Of a stretch of 64,000 nt of DNA, positions 35,856 to 44,955 are shown in pieces. The position numbers and the translations under genes are program-made. The notes below the pieces were generated by a model. That model had not been told where the DNA came from and searched no databases. It was given only the letters and a program-made list of their open reading frames with translations. Each line of letters begins with the position of its first letter. Positions within the stretch are counted from its first letter, which is position 1. Location of the stretch: positions 739,201 through 803,200 of the forward strand of contig JABTUM010000001.1 in assembly GCA_015075375.1 (NCBI GenBank), written 5' to 3'. This stretch comes from Planctomycetota bacterium. Lineage in GTDB: Bacteria > Planctomycetota > SZUA-567 > H5-PLA8.

Positions 35856-37040
35856 ATGCTCTATCGACGATTCGGCCGGACCGAACTCCAGATGCCCGTC
35901 TTCTCGTGCGGCGGGATGCGCTACCAGCAGTCGTGGAAATCGGACGACCCGATCGGGGACGAAAGCCAGCGCACAGTAGAGGCGTGCATCCACCGCGCGC
36001 TGGAGATTGGGATCACGCATATCGAGACGGCGCGCGGATACGGGACCAGCGAGGAACAGCTTGGGCGGATTCTGCCCACGCTGCCGAGGCGGAATCTGAT
36101 CGTCCAGACCAAGGTCGCGCCTTCGGAAGATCCGAAGAAGTTCCTCGAGACGTTCGAGACGAGCATGAAGAAGCTGCGGCTCGAGTACGTGGACTTGCTG
36201 AGCCTGCACGGGATCAACAACGAGCAGTTGCTGGGCTGGTCGCTCCGCCCGGGCGGATGCCTGGATGCCGCATTGAAGCTGAAAGAGCAAGGCCGCGTGC
36301 GGCACGTGGGCTTCAGCACGCACGCGCAGCTTCCCGTCATCCTCGACGCGATCCGCGACGGGCGCTTCGAGTACGTGAACCTGCATTGGTATTACGTGTT
36401 CCGCTTCAATTGGCCGGCGGTCGAAGAGGCCACTCGCCGCGATATGGGCGTTTTTATCATCAGCCCCAACGACAAGGGCGGAAAGCTGTACCAGCCCAGC
36501 GCCAAACTGGTCGAACTCTGCCGGCCCTATTCGCCGATGGTTTTCAACGACGCATGGTGCCTCGCGCGTCCGGAAGTGCACACGCTTTCTCTGGGCGCGG
36601 CGAAGCCGACGGATTTCGACGAACACTTAAAGGCGCTGGAGTTGCTGAAACCGGGCGCCGATACGCACGCGCTGCTGCAACCCGTCGAAGATCGCTTGCA
36701 GGCCGAATTGGAGCGGACGCTGGGGCGCGAGTGGCTCGAAAGCTGGCACGTGGGGTTGCCCGATTACCGCGAAGTGCCGGGGCAAGTGCATGTCTTGGAG
36801 ATCCTTCGGCTTCGCAATTTCGCCAAGGCGTTCGATATGATCGAGTACGGCAAAATGCGCTACAACCTGCTGGGGAGCGGGGGGCATTGGTTTCCCGGCG
36901 CGAAGGCCGACAAGCTCGAAGAGCTGGACTTGGCGCCCGCGCTGGCGAAGTCTCCATTTAAGGATCGGATACCGGGCTATTTGCGGGAAGCGCACGAAAT
37001 TCTTTCCGGAGCGGCCGTGAAGCGCCTTGGGAGCCATTGA
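35856..37040 (+). CDS. Aldo/keto reductase family protein
   Basis: The protein has 394 residues. The AKR barrel is recognisable from 'LYRRFGRTELQMPVFSCGGM', 'THIETARGYGTSEEQLGRIL' with the catalytic Tyr, 'LIVQTKVAPSED' with the catalytic Lys, and 'YVDLLSLHGINNE' with the His. The usual FDTA Asp is Glu here (IETA). About 100 extra C-terminal residues ('EVPGQVHVLEILRLRNFAKA') replace the NADPH clamp of classical AKRs; the cysteine cluster of the ferredoxin-fused subgroup is absent. It belongs to the predicted-oxidoreductase AKR group. The natural substrate is unknown. Confidence 0.88.
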   Translation: MLYRRFGRTELQMPVFSCGGMRYQQSWKSDDPIGDESQRTVEACIHRALEIGITHIETARGYGTSEEQLGRILPTLPRRNLIVQTKVAPSEDPKKFLETFETSMKKLRLEYVDLLSLHGINNEQLLGWSLRPGGCLDAALKLKEQGRVRHVGFSTHAQLPVILDAIRDGRFEYVNLHWYYVFRFNWPAVEEATRRDMGVFIISPNDKGGKLYQPSAKLVELCRPYSPMVFNDAWCLARPEVHTLSLGAAKPTDFDEHLKALELLKPGADTHALLQPVEDRLQAELERTLGREWLESWHVGLPDYREVPGQVHVLEILRLRNFAKAFDMIEYGKMRYNLLGSGGHWFPGAKADKLEELDLAPALAKSPFKDRIPGYLREAHEILSGAAVKRLGSH

Positions 37041-37090
37041 CGTATTCGCTCGTATAAAAATGGTTTGCGACCGGTTCGGAGCGCCGCCGC

Positions 37091-38266
37091 ATGTGGGATC
37101 GGCTCGTCGCGCTGTTCATCGCACAGCCCCGGTATGCTCCACTTTCCCCTGACCTGACCCAGGCGCTGGCGGAGATTCCGTTCGTGCGCCGGCTGAGCGG
37201 CCGGCAGCGGAAGCGATTCGTCAAGCTGGTGCACGATTTCCTGGAGGTGGTGGCGTTCGATTGCCCGCCGGGCGCTCCCGCGACGGACGCAGAGCGCGCA
37301 TGGGTGGCGGCGTCGTGCGCGCTTCTTTTCGTGGGACGGCCGGAGTGGTCCTTTCCTCCGGTGCGGCGGGTGCGGCTTTCGCTCGAAGCGTTTTGCGAGA
37401 AGACGTACCGCCCGCGGGCCGGTGGCGCGTATCACGGGCTGTACAACGGAGGACCCCTGAAGCGGCGGCTGGTGAGCTTCACGCGCGGAACGCTGGCCTC
37501 GTCGTTCGATAAGGCGCGCGACGGGTATCACCTGGGCGTACATGAGTTCGCGCATGCGCTGGACGATGCGGACCTCGTCCCGGAGCTCGACGGGGTGCCG
37601 ACGCATCTTCCCGCGGAGTTGCTCGAGCCTTGGCTGCGCGCGTTGAAGCGTGCGCTGGAAAGTGCGAAGACCGGGCAAAGCGTACTGCGGGCATACGGCG
37701 GGACGCATCCGCGCGAGACGTTCGCTGTGGCGGTGGAGACGTTTTACGAGCAGCCGATCCGGCTTCGCGCGCAGGAGCCGGATCTGTACGGGATGCTGAG
37801 CGGGCTGCTGAAGCAGGACCCGGCGGCGTACGACGAGCAGCAGTTGCGGCTTCAGGTGCGCGCTCGCGCGGTGCGGCTGGTGGAGGAACTGGTAGTAAAG
37901 ACGCCGGCTCAGCCCAAGCGGACGGGACGGCTGACGTGGGAGTCTACGCCGCAGGGACTGATGCCCAGCCTGACCTACATCACCAAGGCCGGCGGCTGGA
38001 GCCGGTCGGTGCGGCCGTCAATGGAGCAGCTTGATGTGCGGCTTTTGCGCGCGACGGGCGGTGCAAATGATGTGGATCTCGAACTCGACGCGGGGCTGAC
38101 GCGGCGGGTCCGACCGGCTGGAGCCCCGGTGGCGGTGACGCGCAAGCTCTTCGCGCGGCTGGCCGCGCGTCTGAAGGAGGCCTATCCCGAGACGCCGGAG
38201 TCGCAGCGCGAGGACGCGCTGTGGCACGCGTTGGAGCGCGCCGCAGGCGCGGAGGCGCGGGCATGA
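37091..38266 (+). CDS. MtfA-like zinc peptidase (M90), extended
   Basis: The protein has 391 residues. The zinc motif 'LGVHEFAHALD' near residue 150 and the third-ligand block 'RETFAVAVETFYEQP' match MtfA, a peptidase that in E. coli binds the repressor Mlc and influences glucose uptake. 'IPFVRRLSGRQRKRFVKLV' is also MtfA-like. E. coli MtfA has about 265 residues; the extra C-terminal part (about 130 residues) is not recognised. The gene overlaps the next by ATGA, so the two are translationally coupled. Confidence 0.85.
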   Translation: MWDRLVALFIAQPRYAPLSPDLTQALAEIPFVRRLSGRQRKRFVKLVHDFLEVVAFDCPPGAPATDAERAWVAASCALLFVGRPEWSFPPVRRVRLSLEAFCEKTYRPRAGGAYHGLYNGGPLKRRLVSFTRGTLASSFDKARDGYHLGVHEFAHALDDADLVPELDGVPTHLPAELLEPWLRALKRALESAKTGQSVLRAYGGTHPRETFAVAVETFYEQPIRLRAQEPDLYGMLSGLLKQDPAAYDEQQLRLQVRARAVRLVEELVVKTPAQPKRTGRLTWESTPQGLMPSLTYITKAGGWSRSVRPSMEQLDVRLLRATGGANDVDLELDAGLTRRVRPAGAPVAVTRKLFARLAARLKEAYPETPESQREDALWHALERAAGAEARA

Positions 38267-39534
38267 GCAGGATCCGAACGATCTTCAAGGACCTGGTCCA
38301 AGGAAATTCCTTCCGCCGGCTATGGAGCTGGAGTGAGGATCGCATGGGGTTCGGTTCGCGTCCGATCCTCATCGCGTTTCTTTTCCTACCGCATTTGGGG
38401 ATGGCCTGGTGCGCTTTTTTTCTTGGCATCGCGGGCGTGGTAACCTGGCCGTTTGGCGGGGCCCTTGGCAACGATGCGATGCCGCTGGGCGTAAGCCTGA
38501 TCCTGATCCCGTTCGGGGGTCTGTTCTGCTGCCTCCTGACGCCCATGTTGCTGGGGCGGCAGCGGATCTGGCTCGACCGTAGGGAAGGCTCCGTTCGCCT
38601 CGCTTACGGCCTGCAGTTGCCGCTGCTTCCTTTGTTTTTACCGCTGTTCAGCGAGCGCAGGGCGTTCTCGGACTTCGAGCGCGTAGTGCTGACGCGGGCG
38701 ACGCGGAAAAGCGGAAAGAACTCGTATTCCACCTTTGCGATCGAGTTGGGCGCGCGCTCGGGCACCTCGCTGCTGGTGGCAGACGAACGCGGCGAAGTCG
38801 CGGCCCGTCGCATCGCGGAGGACGTGGCGCAGTTCGTCCACCTGCCGCTGCAGGACGTGTCCTCGGCGGAGAACAGCATCACGCGCGAGCCGGAGAAACT
38901 GGATGAACCGCTTCGCGAACGGCTGCAGCGCGAGGGCGCGACTTCTAGCGCGGAGCCGGCAAAGGAATTCCTCGCCACGTATGAAAATGGCGACCAAGGC
39001 GTGCGGATCGCGGTGCCGCGCCCCCCGTTCAAGGGCGACTGGGCGCTGCGGGCGCTGGTGCTGTGCGCGCTTTCGGGCGCGCTGGCGCACACGCTGGCGC
39101 ATCCATTTCCGGATAAACCGATTGTTCCGGTGTACGCGGAGGACTCACCCTCCAACAAGCCCGCGCCGTCGCTGTGGCCCTGGCGCTTCCGCGCGGCCGG
39201 CTGGTACCTCGTGCGCGGCGTGTGGATCCTGGCGTGCGTCAGCGTGCCGCTATTGAGTTTCGGCTTGCTCATGCATGAACTGAACCGCCCCGCGGCGGCG
39301 CGGATCGAAGCGGACGCGACGGGGCTTCGCGTCTGGAAGCTGGGGCGGATCTTCGGCGGCGAGACGGCGATGCCGGCGAGCGAACTGGAGGAACTGCGCG
39401 TGGAGGCCTCGAGCGGGGGTACGTACCGGCTGGTGGCCGTGAGCGACCGGCGCTTCCTGCGCTTCGGGCATGGGCTGTCTCAGCACGAGGCACGGTATCT
39501 CGTAAAGGTGCTGAAACAGGCGCTTGCGAAGTAA
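38263..39534 (+). CDS. Multi-pass membrane protein coupled to MtfA-like gene
   Basis: The ATG at 38263 overlaps the preceding stop (ATGA) and gives 423 residues. Two N-terminal membrane helices ('PHLGMAWCAFFLGIAGVV', 'LGVSLILIPFGGLFCCLL') are followed by a soluble PH-like segment, then two more helices near 'DWALRALVLCALSGALAHTL' and 'VRGVWILACVSVPLLSFGLL', and a final soluble domain. I do not recognise the family. The coupling suggests that it works with the peptidase. It ends 3 bases before the convergent purQ stop. Confidence 0.8.
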   Translation: MSRIRTIFKDLVQGNSFRRLWSWSEDRMGFGSRPILIAFLFLPHLGMAWCAFFLGIAGVVTWPFGGALGNDAMPLGVSLILIPFGGLFCCLLTPMLLGRQRIWLDRREGSVRLAYGLQLPLLPLFLPLFSERRAFSDFERVVLTRATRKSGKNSYSTFAIELGARSGTSLLVADERGEVAARRIAEDVAQFVHLPLQDVSSAENSITREPEKLDEPLRERLQREGATSSAEPAKEFLATYENGDQGVRIAVPRPPFKGDWALRALVLCALSGALAHTLAHPFPDKPIVPVYAEDSPSNKPAPSLWPWRFRAAGWYLVRGVWILACVSVPLLSFGLLMHELNRPAAARIEADATGLRVWKLGRIFGGETAMPASELEELRVEASSGGTYRLVAVSDRRFLRFGHGLSQHEARYLVKVLKQALAK

Positions 39535-39537
39535 TGG

Positions 39538-40335
39538 TTACGCGCCGCGGGCGTAGTTCACCGCATTGCGGAAAAGGAACATGCCGTCGGCTTCTTCCTT
39601 GAGGCCTTCGCGCGTCCAGCGCGGGTGCTGCCACGGCAAGGCGTAGCGTTCGGGGTGCGGCATCAAGCCCAGCACGCGGCCGGTCTCATCGGTGATGCCC
39701 GCGATATCGGCCAGGCTGCCATTGGGATTTTCGGGGTAGGCCGGCGGCGCGCCGTTGGCTCCCACGTATCTGAACGCGACTTGGCGGCCGTCGACGATGC
39801 GGCGCAGGGTATCCTCATCGCGCGTGACGAACTTGCCTTCGCCATGCGCAACAGGAAACGTGACGCGGCGGCCGGCTTGCCCGATTAGGAACGGCGAATC
39901 GCTCTGACCGACCTCCAGCCAGACCCAACGGTCTTCGAAACGCTGGGAATCGTTGTAGGTGAGCGTCGCCGCCCAGGCGCTCGCATCGCCCGCCCGGTAG
40001 GCCGCGCCCGGCAGGAGCCCGGTCTTGACAAGCACCTGAAAGCCATTGCAGATGCCCAGCACGAGTCCGCCACGCTCGACGAAGCGCGAGAAAGGTTCGG
40101 AGAGGCGCTGCCGGATCTCGTGCGCGAGGACCACCCCGCTGCCCAGATCGTCGCCGTACGAGAATCCACCGGGAAGCGCGAGGATGCGGTGTTCGTCGAG
40201 CAGGCCCGGTTGTTCGGCCAGGCGCCGGATGTGCACAGGCTCGACCCGTGCGCCGGCCTGCGTGAAGGCAAAGGCGGCTTCTTCGTCGCAATTGGTGCCG
40301 GCGGTGCGAAGCAGCAGTACGGAAGGTTGGCTCAT
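39538..40335 (-). CDS. purQ: Phosphoribosylformylglycinamidine synthase, glutaminase subunit
   Basis: The protein has 265 residues from the ATG at 40335 (AAAGAGATGG upstream). PurQ hydrolyses glutamine and passes ammonia to PurL to make FGAM in purine synthesis. The class I amidotransferase triad is visible: 'GLVLGICNGFQVL' (Cys) and 'GLMPHPERYALP' (His, Glu). 'GGFSYGDDLGSGVVLAHEI' is PurQ-specific. It is on the same strand as purL but separated from it by a DinB-like gene. Confidence 0.96.
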   Translation of the reverse strand: MSQPSVLLLRTAGTNCDEEAAFAFTQAGARVEPVHIRRLAEQPGLLDEHRILALPGGFSYGDDLGSGVVLAHEIRQRLSEPFSRFVERGGLVLGICNGFQVLVKTGLLPGAAYRAGDASAWAATLTYNDSQRFEDRWVWLEVGQSDSPFLIGQAGRRVTFPVAHGEGKFVTRDEDTLRRIVDGRQVAFRYVGANGAPPAYPENPNGSLADIAGITDETGRVLGLMPHPERYALPWQHPRWTREGLKEEADGMFLFRNAVNYARGA

Positions 40336-40413
40336 CGGTCCATCTCTTTCGTGGAAGTCCAAATTCAAGGGCCAGCGGCGGCACTGCGGCGCCGCCACCG
40401 GCTACTCGAGGTG

Positions 40414-40911
40414 CTACATCGGCTCGTCGGCCGTCGGACCGTAAATGCTCGGCAGCTTCACATCCTTCATCCGAAGATACACGCTCAACTGCCCGCGGTG
40501 GTGGATCGTGTGGCTGAAGATAAAGCTGCGCAGAATCGCGACCTTGGGCAGCGTGAACATCGGCGTGCCTCGCTTCATCATCGTCCACGGCTTCATCAAA
40601 TCGCCGTCGGAAGCGCCGTTCATCACTTCGCGTGCGTGCGCGACGTTTTTGTCGAACGTCTCCAGCAATTCCTTCACGGTCTTGGGTTCGAACGGTTTGT
40701 ACTGTGTGGGGTCCATGTCGAGCACGTCCTGCTTGAGCGTCACCTCGACCCATGCCGGATTTTCGGCCAAATGGCCCGCCAGGATGCCCAAGCTCATCGA
40801 CTTGGGATGCGGCTTGAAGCCAAACTCTTTCTCAGGCACCAGCGCCAACAGCTTGCGCGTCGTGCCGCACTCGTGTTCATATTCCCCCAACATGCCGTCG
40901 ATGATGCGCAT
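40414..40911 (-). CDS. DinB superfamily protein
   Basis: The protein has 165 residues and is a predicted four-helix bundle. The metal triad of the DinB/YfiT superfamily is visible: His in 'LGILAGHLAENPAWVEV' and two His in 'FSHTIHHRGQLSVYLRMK'. Members are often damage-induced or act as thiol (bacillithiol/mycothiol) transferases. It sits between purL and purQ, 99 and 78 bases from them, which is unusual for a purine operon. Confidence 0.9.
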   Translation of the reverse strand: MRIIDGMLGEYEHECGTTRKLLALVPEKEFGFKPHPKSMSLGILAGHLAENPAWVEVTLKQDVLDMDPTQYKPFEPKTVKELLETFDKNVAHAREVMNGASDGDLMKPWTMMKRGTPMFTLPKVAILRSFIFSHTIHHRGQLSVYLRMKDVKLPSIYGPTADEPM

Positions 40912-41010
40912 GACGATCTCCTTTTCAATTGCTCCAACCGAAATGGAAGGCGCTCCCCCAAAAGATGCCTCCGCGATACGGCTATTCCATAAATTCTCCG
41001 AAAAACCTAC

Positions 41011-43938
41011 TCAACCGTTCGGCGTTCCGAGCCACGCGGCTTTGAGTTCCTCGATACCCGCATGCACCAAGGTGCGCACCTGATCCGGACCGGCCGGCCG
41101 GCTGATGGCGAGTATCGGGCTTTCGTCCACGCTTCCGATGCACGCGCACGGCAGGCCGCGGAAGGCGTTCTGAATAAGTTCGCTCTTCTCGCGCTCGACT
41201 TCGACCAGAAAGCGCGAGGGGCTTTCGCTGAAGAGCAGCTGCTCGTCGGACAGTTCCGCGCCGCCGGGGACATGTTCGAGCCCCATCAGCAGCCCGAGCC
41301 CGCCGGCGAAGGCCATTTCCGCCGCGGCCACCGCCAAGCCGCCTTCGCTCAGGTCGTGGCAGCTCGCGATCAACTTCTCTCGGATGCAGGCGTGCAAGAT
41401 GAAGTAGGTCTTCTTCGCTCGCTCCAGGTCCACGCGCGGGCAAGCGCCATCGAGCGGCGAACGGGCCGTCACGAGGTTGTAGTGCGAGGCGCCGAGTTCG
41501 CCGCCGGTTTCACCCACCAGGAAGATGAGGTTCCCCGCGCGCTTGAGGTCCATCGTCACGCATTCGCGGACATCGGGGACGATGGCGAGTGCGCTTACCA
41601 AAAGCGTGCCGGGGATGGCGATGGTCTTTTCGCCGAAGGCGTACTCGTTGTTCAGCGAATCCTTACCGCTGATGAACGGCAGTCCGTAGGCGATGGCCGC
41701 TTCGGTCGCGCCTTCGCAAGTCAGGACCAGGCTGCCGAGCTGTTCGGGCCGCGAGGTGCGGCCCCAGGAGAAGTTATCGAGGATGAACGTATGGGCGGGA
41801 TCGCCGCCGACGGCCACGGAGTTGCGCAACGCTTCGTCGACCGCCAGCTTGGCCATTTCGCGCGGATCGAGGTCCGTGAACTGGGGGCAAAGCCCATTGC
41901 TGAGCGCGATGCCTTTCGTCGAACCCAGCACCGGCGTGATCACCGCCGCGTCACCCGGGCCGTCGTCGCTGGCGCCCACCAGCGGCTTGAGGACCGTGCG
42001 GCCCTGGACTTCGTGGTCGTACTGGCGGATGACGCGGTGCTTCGAGGCCACAGTCGGATGAGCGAGGATCGCCTTGAGCACGTCGGCGTGCGCTTGCGGC
42101 GGTGCGCCGGACGGTTCGGCGCGCAGTGCAGCGCCTCCGTCGCTGGGTCCGTTCCAGACGGCCTTGCGTTCCACCTTCGGCAAGCCGCCGTGCAGGAAGC
42201 TCATCGCCATCTCGCCCACCGCGATGCCGCGGTAGCGCAGCTTAAGCTGCCCATCGCTGGCGAAGCGCCCGATCGCGGTAGCTTCGACGTCTTCTTCCCG
42301 GCACAGCGCCTGCAGGCGCGCCCAATGTTCGGGCGGCACCGCCAGCACCATGCGTTCCTGCGCTTCGCTGATCCATATCTCGGTGTAACTGAGTCCCGCG
42401 TATTTGAGCGGCACGGTCTCGAGATCAACCTCGGCGCCGGTATGCTCGCCCATTTCGCCGACGGCGCTGCTGAATCCGCCCGCGCCGCAGTCGGTCACGC
42501 AGGAATACAGCCCCTCGTCACGCGCGCGCAGCATCACGTCAAGGACCTTCTTTTCTTCGATCGCGTTTCCGATCTGCACAGCGCCGCTGTTGACGGCTTC
42601 GCTCTCGCTGGTCAGTTCGACGGAACTGAAGGTCGCTCCGTGGATGCCGTCGCGGCCTGTGCGGCCGCCCAAAGCGACGATCAAGTCACCGGGGCGAGCG
42701 GCTTTTTCGATTTGATTCCGGGGAATCAGGCCGACGCTGCCAGCGTAGACCAGGGGGTTGCCGACGTAGCGCGGATCGAAATGAACGGCGCCGTTCACCG
42801 TCGGGATGCCCATGCGGTTGCCGTAATCGCGCACGCCGGAAACCACGCCGCTCATGACGCGCCGGGGATGCAACGTGCCCGCGGGCAGCGCATCGAACGG
42901 GGTATCGGGAAGCCCAAAGCAGAAGACGTCCGTGTTCGCGATCGGCTTCGCACCGAGGCCCGTGCCTAGCGTGTCGCGGATCACGCCGCCTATGCCCGTA
43001 CCCGCGCCGCCGTAGGGTTCAATCGCGCTGGGATGGTTGTGCGTCTCCACCTTAAAAGTGACCGCCCACTGTTCGTCGAAGGCCACGACACCCGCATTGT
43101 CCTTAAAGACCGAGAGGCACGCCGGATGATTCACGGTTTCGGTGGCGTGGACGATGGTCTCTTTGAGCAGGTTCTCATAGCGCTTCTTCTGGCCGCCGGG
43201 ACCGGTGAACTCCACGCAGCCCTTTAAGGTTTTATGGCGGCAGTGTTCGGACCAGGTCTGCGCGATCGTTTCCAGTTCCACGTCGGTGGGGTCGCGCCCC
43301 AACAACTCGTAATGCGCAACGATGCTTTTCATCTCAGCCAGCGTCAAGGAGAGCGTGCCGTCCTTGCTGATCTGCTCCAACTCGGCATCGCTCTTGCCTC
43401 GCAGCGGAACCATGCGCAGGACAAAGGGCGCCTGCCCGCGAATGCGATGCACCGGAGCGGCGCAGTCGATGTGGATCTCTTCGATCGATTCATTGGCCAG
43501 AATGCGGCGTCCGGCAAGGCGCAGGGTCTCGTGGTCCAGATCGCCGTAGAAGAGCGCTTTGCGGCCGGTGGCGATGAGCGTCGGATGCAGGCCGCGGTCG
43601 GCCAGGGCTTTCCGGATGCTGCCGACGACGGGGTCCATCACACCGGGCTTGCGGACGACTTCGACGCTGCGCACGGACTGCCCGTTGGTCTCGTAAACCG
43701 GCGCGTCGATGGCGCAACGCTCGGTGACGGGATCGCTAAAGAGTTCCCGCGCGACCGCTTCCATCTGCGCGCGCTCGAAAGGGCCTTCGAGCCAATACAA
43801 ACGCACGGTTCGTGCGCGCTCGGGGGCCGGCAGCCCCAGCGTCTTGAATTCCCCCGCCAAGCCCGCGCCCGCCGGATCCGGCAGGTCTTCGCGCAGCCCG
43901 ACTTCGATGCGATACAGCGTGGTTTCAGCGGTGCTCAT
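41011..43938 (-). CDS. purL: FGAM synthase PurL with N-terminal PurS-like repeats
   Basis: The protein has 975 residues. Residues about 170-975 are PurL (FGAM synthase), with 'TWSEHCRHKTLKG', 'FKVETHNHPSAIEPYGGAGT', 'GRDGIHGATFSS' and 'VTDCGAGGFSSAVGEMG'. The first 160 residues contain two PurS-like segments ('GLREDLPDPAGAGLAGEFKT' and 'VVRKPGVMDPVVGSIRKAL', each ending in an LxANPxxE-like stretch). So PurS seems fused, which explains why no purS gene is present. It forms the ATP-dependent amidation step with the separate PurQ. The ATG has no ribosome site, and the -10 box lies only 7 bases upstream, so the mRNA may be leaderless. Confidence 0.96.
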   Translation of the reverse strand: MSTAETTLYRIEVGLREDLPDPAGAGLAGEFKTLGLPAPERARTVRLYWLEGPFERAQMEAVARELFSDPVTERCAIDAPVYETNGQSVRSVEVVRKPGVMDPVVGSIRKALADRGLHPTLIATGRKALFYGDLDHETLRLAGRRILANESIEEIHIDCAAPVHRIRGQAPFVLRMVPLRGKSDAELEQISKDGTLSLTLAEMKSIVAHYELLGRDPTDVELETIAQTWSEHCRHKTLKGCVEFTGPGGQKKRYENLLKETIVHATETVNHPACLSVFKDNAGVVAFDEQWAVTFKVETHNHPSAIEPYGGAGTGIGGVIRDTLGTGLGAKPIANTDVFCFGLPDTPFDALPAGTLHPRRVMSGVVSGVRDYGNRMGIPTVNGAVHFDPRYVGNPLVYAGSVGLIPRNQIEKAARPGDLIVALGGRTGRDGIHGATFSSVELTSESEAVNSGAVQIGNAIEEKKVLDVMLRARDEGLYSCVTDCGAGGFSSAVGEMGEHTGAEVDLETVPLKYAGLSYTEIWISEAQERMVLAVPPEHWARLQALCREEDVEATAIGRFASDGQLKLRYRGIAVGEMAMSFLHGGLPKVERKAVWNGPSDGGAALRAEPSGAPPQAHADVLKAILAHPTVASKHRVIRQYDHEVQGRTVLKPLVGASDDGPGDAAVITPVLGSTKGIALSNGLCPQFTDLDPREMAKLAVDEALRNSVAVGGDPAHTFILDNFSWGRTSRPEQLGSLVLTCEGATEAAIAYGLPFISGKDSLNNEYAFGEKTIAIPGTLLVSALAIVPDVRECVTMDLKRAGNLIFLVGETGGELGASHYNLVTARSPLDGACPRVDLERAKKTYFILHACIREKLIASCHDLSEGGLAVAAAEMAFAGGLGLLMGLEHVPGGAELSDEQLLFSESPSRFLVEVEREKSELIQNAFRGLPCACIGSVDESPILAISRPAGPDQVRTLVHAGIEELKAAWLGTPNG

Positions 43939-43945
43939 GCAAGCG

Positions 43946-43973
43946 AGTATAGAATTGAGAGGGATCGCGACAA
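43946..43973 (-). promoter_or_regulatory. Promoter directly upstream of purL
   Basis: On the minus strand TTGTCG (43973-43968) and TATACT (43951-43946) are separated by 16 bases. The -10 box ends 7 bases before the purL ATG, so transcription would start on or next to the start codon. Confidence 0.6.
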
Positions 43974-44021
43974 CGGAGGAAAACGCACGAGCGGCCGTGC
44001 AAGTCGTGTCATGCGGGCACG

Positions 44022-44870
44022 CTACGAAGTTGTCGGAAATTCTTCGATTTCGGCGGTGCTCGCGGCTCGGATCCGCGTCTCCAGCGCCCGCTCGCGCGCA
44101 TCGGCCTGCAGCCAGGCCTCGCGCATGCGCGCCTGCTTATGCAGGCGGTACAGCAGCGCCGGAACCCCCAGCCAGCCCAGCATCCATACCGCTACCACGC
44201 CCAAGTCCGCCGCCACGCCCCAGCCGTAGGACAGCGTCCAGCGACCGCGTTCGACCGCCAGCGCTATGGGGATTACCAGCGCGACGGGCGCACCCAACCC
44301 CATGAACATCAGACCCAGCCGCGCCCATGCTCCGTCCAACTCCAGCATCTTGGCCACCCACAGCCCCCACGCCACTCCGCGGACGATCCAGACCACCGAC
44401 CCCGCCAGCACGAACCCCACGAGCGTCCAGCGCATTGTTTCGCTGCGCGCGGTTACGCTCCAGTCGTATCCGTACGCCCAGCACGCGCTCAACAGGCTGA
44501 CCGTGATTGTCATTTCATGAAGCCGAATCTGCACACGCCGAAAGAGCAGGTACGGGCCTTCCAGAAGCGCGACGACGAAGAGCCCTAGCAAACCCACCGG
44601 CAGGATCAACAGCCCAGCCGGTGGGAAGACGAATAACGCGCCCAGCCCCAGCGCGGTCGCCGTGCCAAACGTCCGGCCCGCGCGTTTCAAACCCTTGGGA
44701 TGCTGGTCGATGAACTCCGCGAGGCGTTGGACGCGCTTGTGCCGCGCCATCGACTGCACCGCTCGCTGCATGCGCTCCCGGTGTTCGGCAGCGGAAACAG
44801 GCGGCCCCGCCTCCGGTTGGCCAGCGGAAGGTTTTGTGGCGCTCTCGGCCGCTGAATCGGCTTCGCTCAT
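44022..44870 (-). CDS. Multi-pass membrane protein, unknown
   Basis: The protein has 282 residues from the ATG at 44870, after GGGGTGGGCG. A soluble A/E/P-rich N-terminus with a basic helix ('MARHKRVQRLAEFIDQHPKG') precedes about six transmembrane helices, including 'ATALGLGALFVFPPAGLLIL' and 'LGVVAVWMLGWLGVPALLY'. The C-terminus is a charged helix. I cannot place it in a family. It lies 85 bases after the PH-domain membrane gene, on the same strand. Confidence 0.75.
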   Translation of the reverse strand: MSEADSAAESATKPSAGQPEAGPPVSAAEHRERMQRAVQSMARHKRVQRLAEFIDQHPKGLKRAGRTFGTATALGLGALFVFPPAGLLILPVGLLGLFVVALLEGPYLLFRRVQIRLHEMTITVSLLSACWAYGYDWSVTARSETMRWTLVGFVLAGSVVWIVRGVAWGLWVAKMLELDGAWARLGLMFMGLGAPVALVIPIALAVERGRWTLSYGWGVAADLGVVAVWMLGWLGVPALLYRLHKQARMREAWLQADARERALETRIRAASTAEIEEFPTTS

Positions 44871-44955
44871 CGCCCACCCCAAGCCCGCGCCTTACAAACC
44901 TGCATTAGAATTACGGGTGGCGTTGGAATTTCTTGCCGAATTCGCGGCAGCCGGG

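Noticed and set aside
41062..42969. A 635-codon plus-strand frame opposite purL.
   Set aside because: It is a compositional shadow of purL, with no ribosome site or domain.
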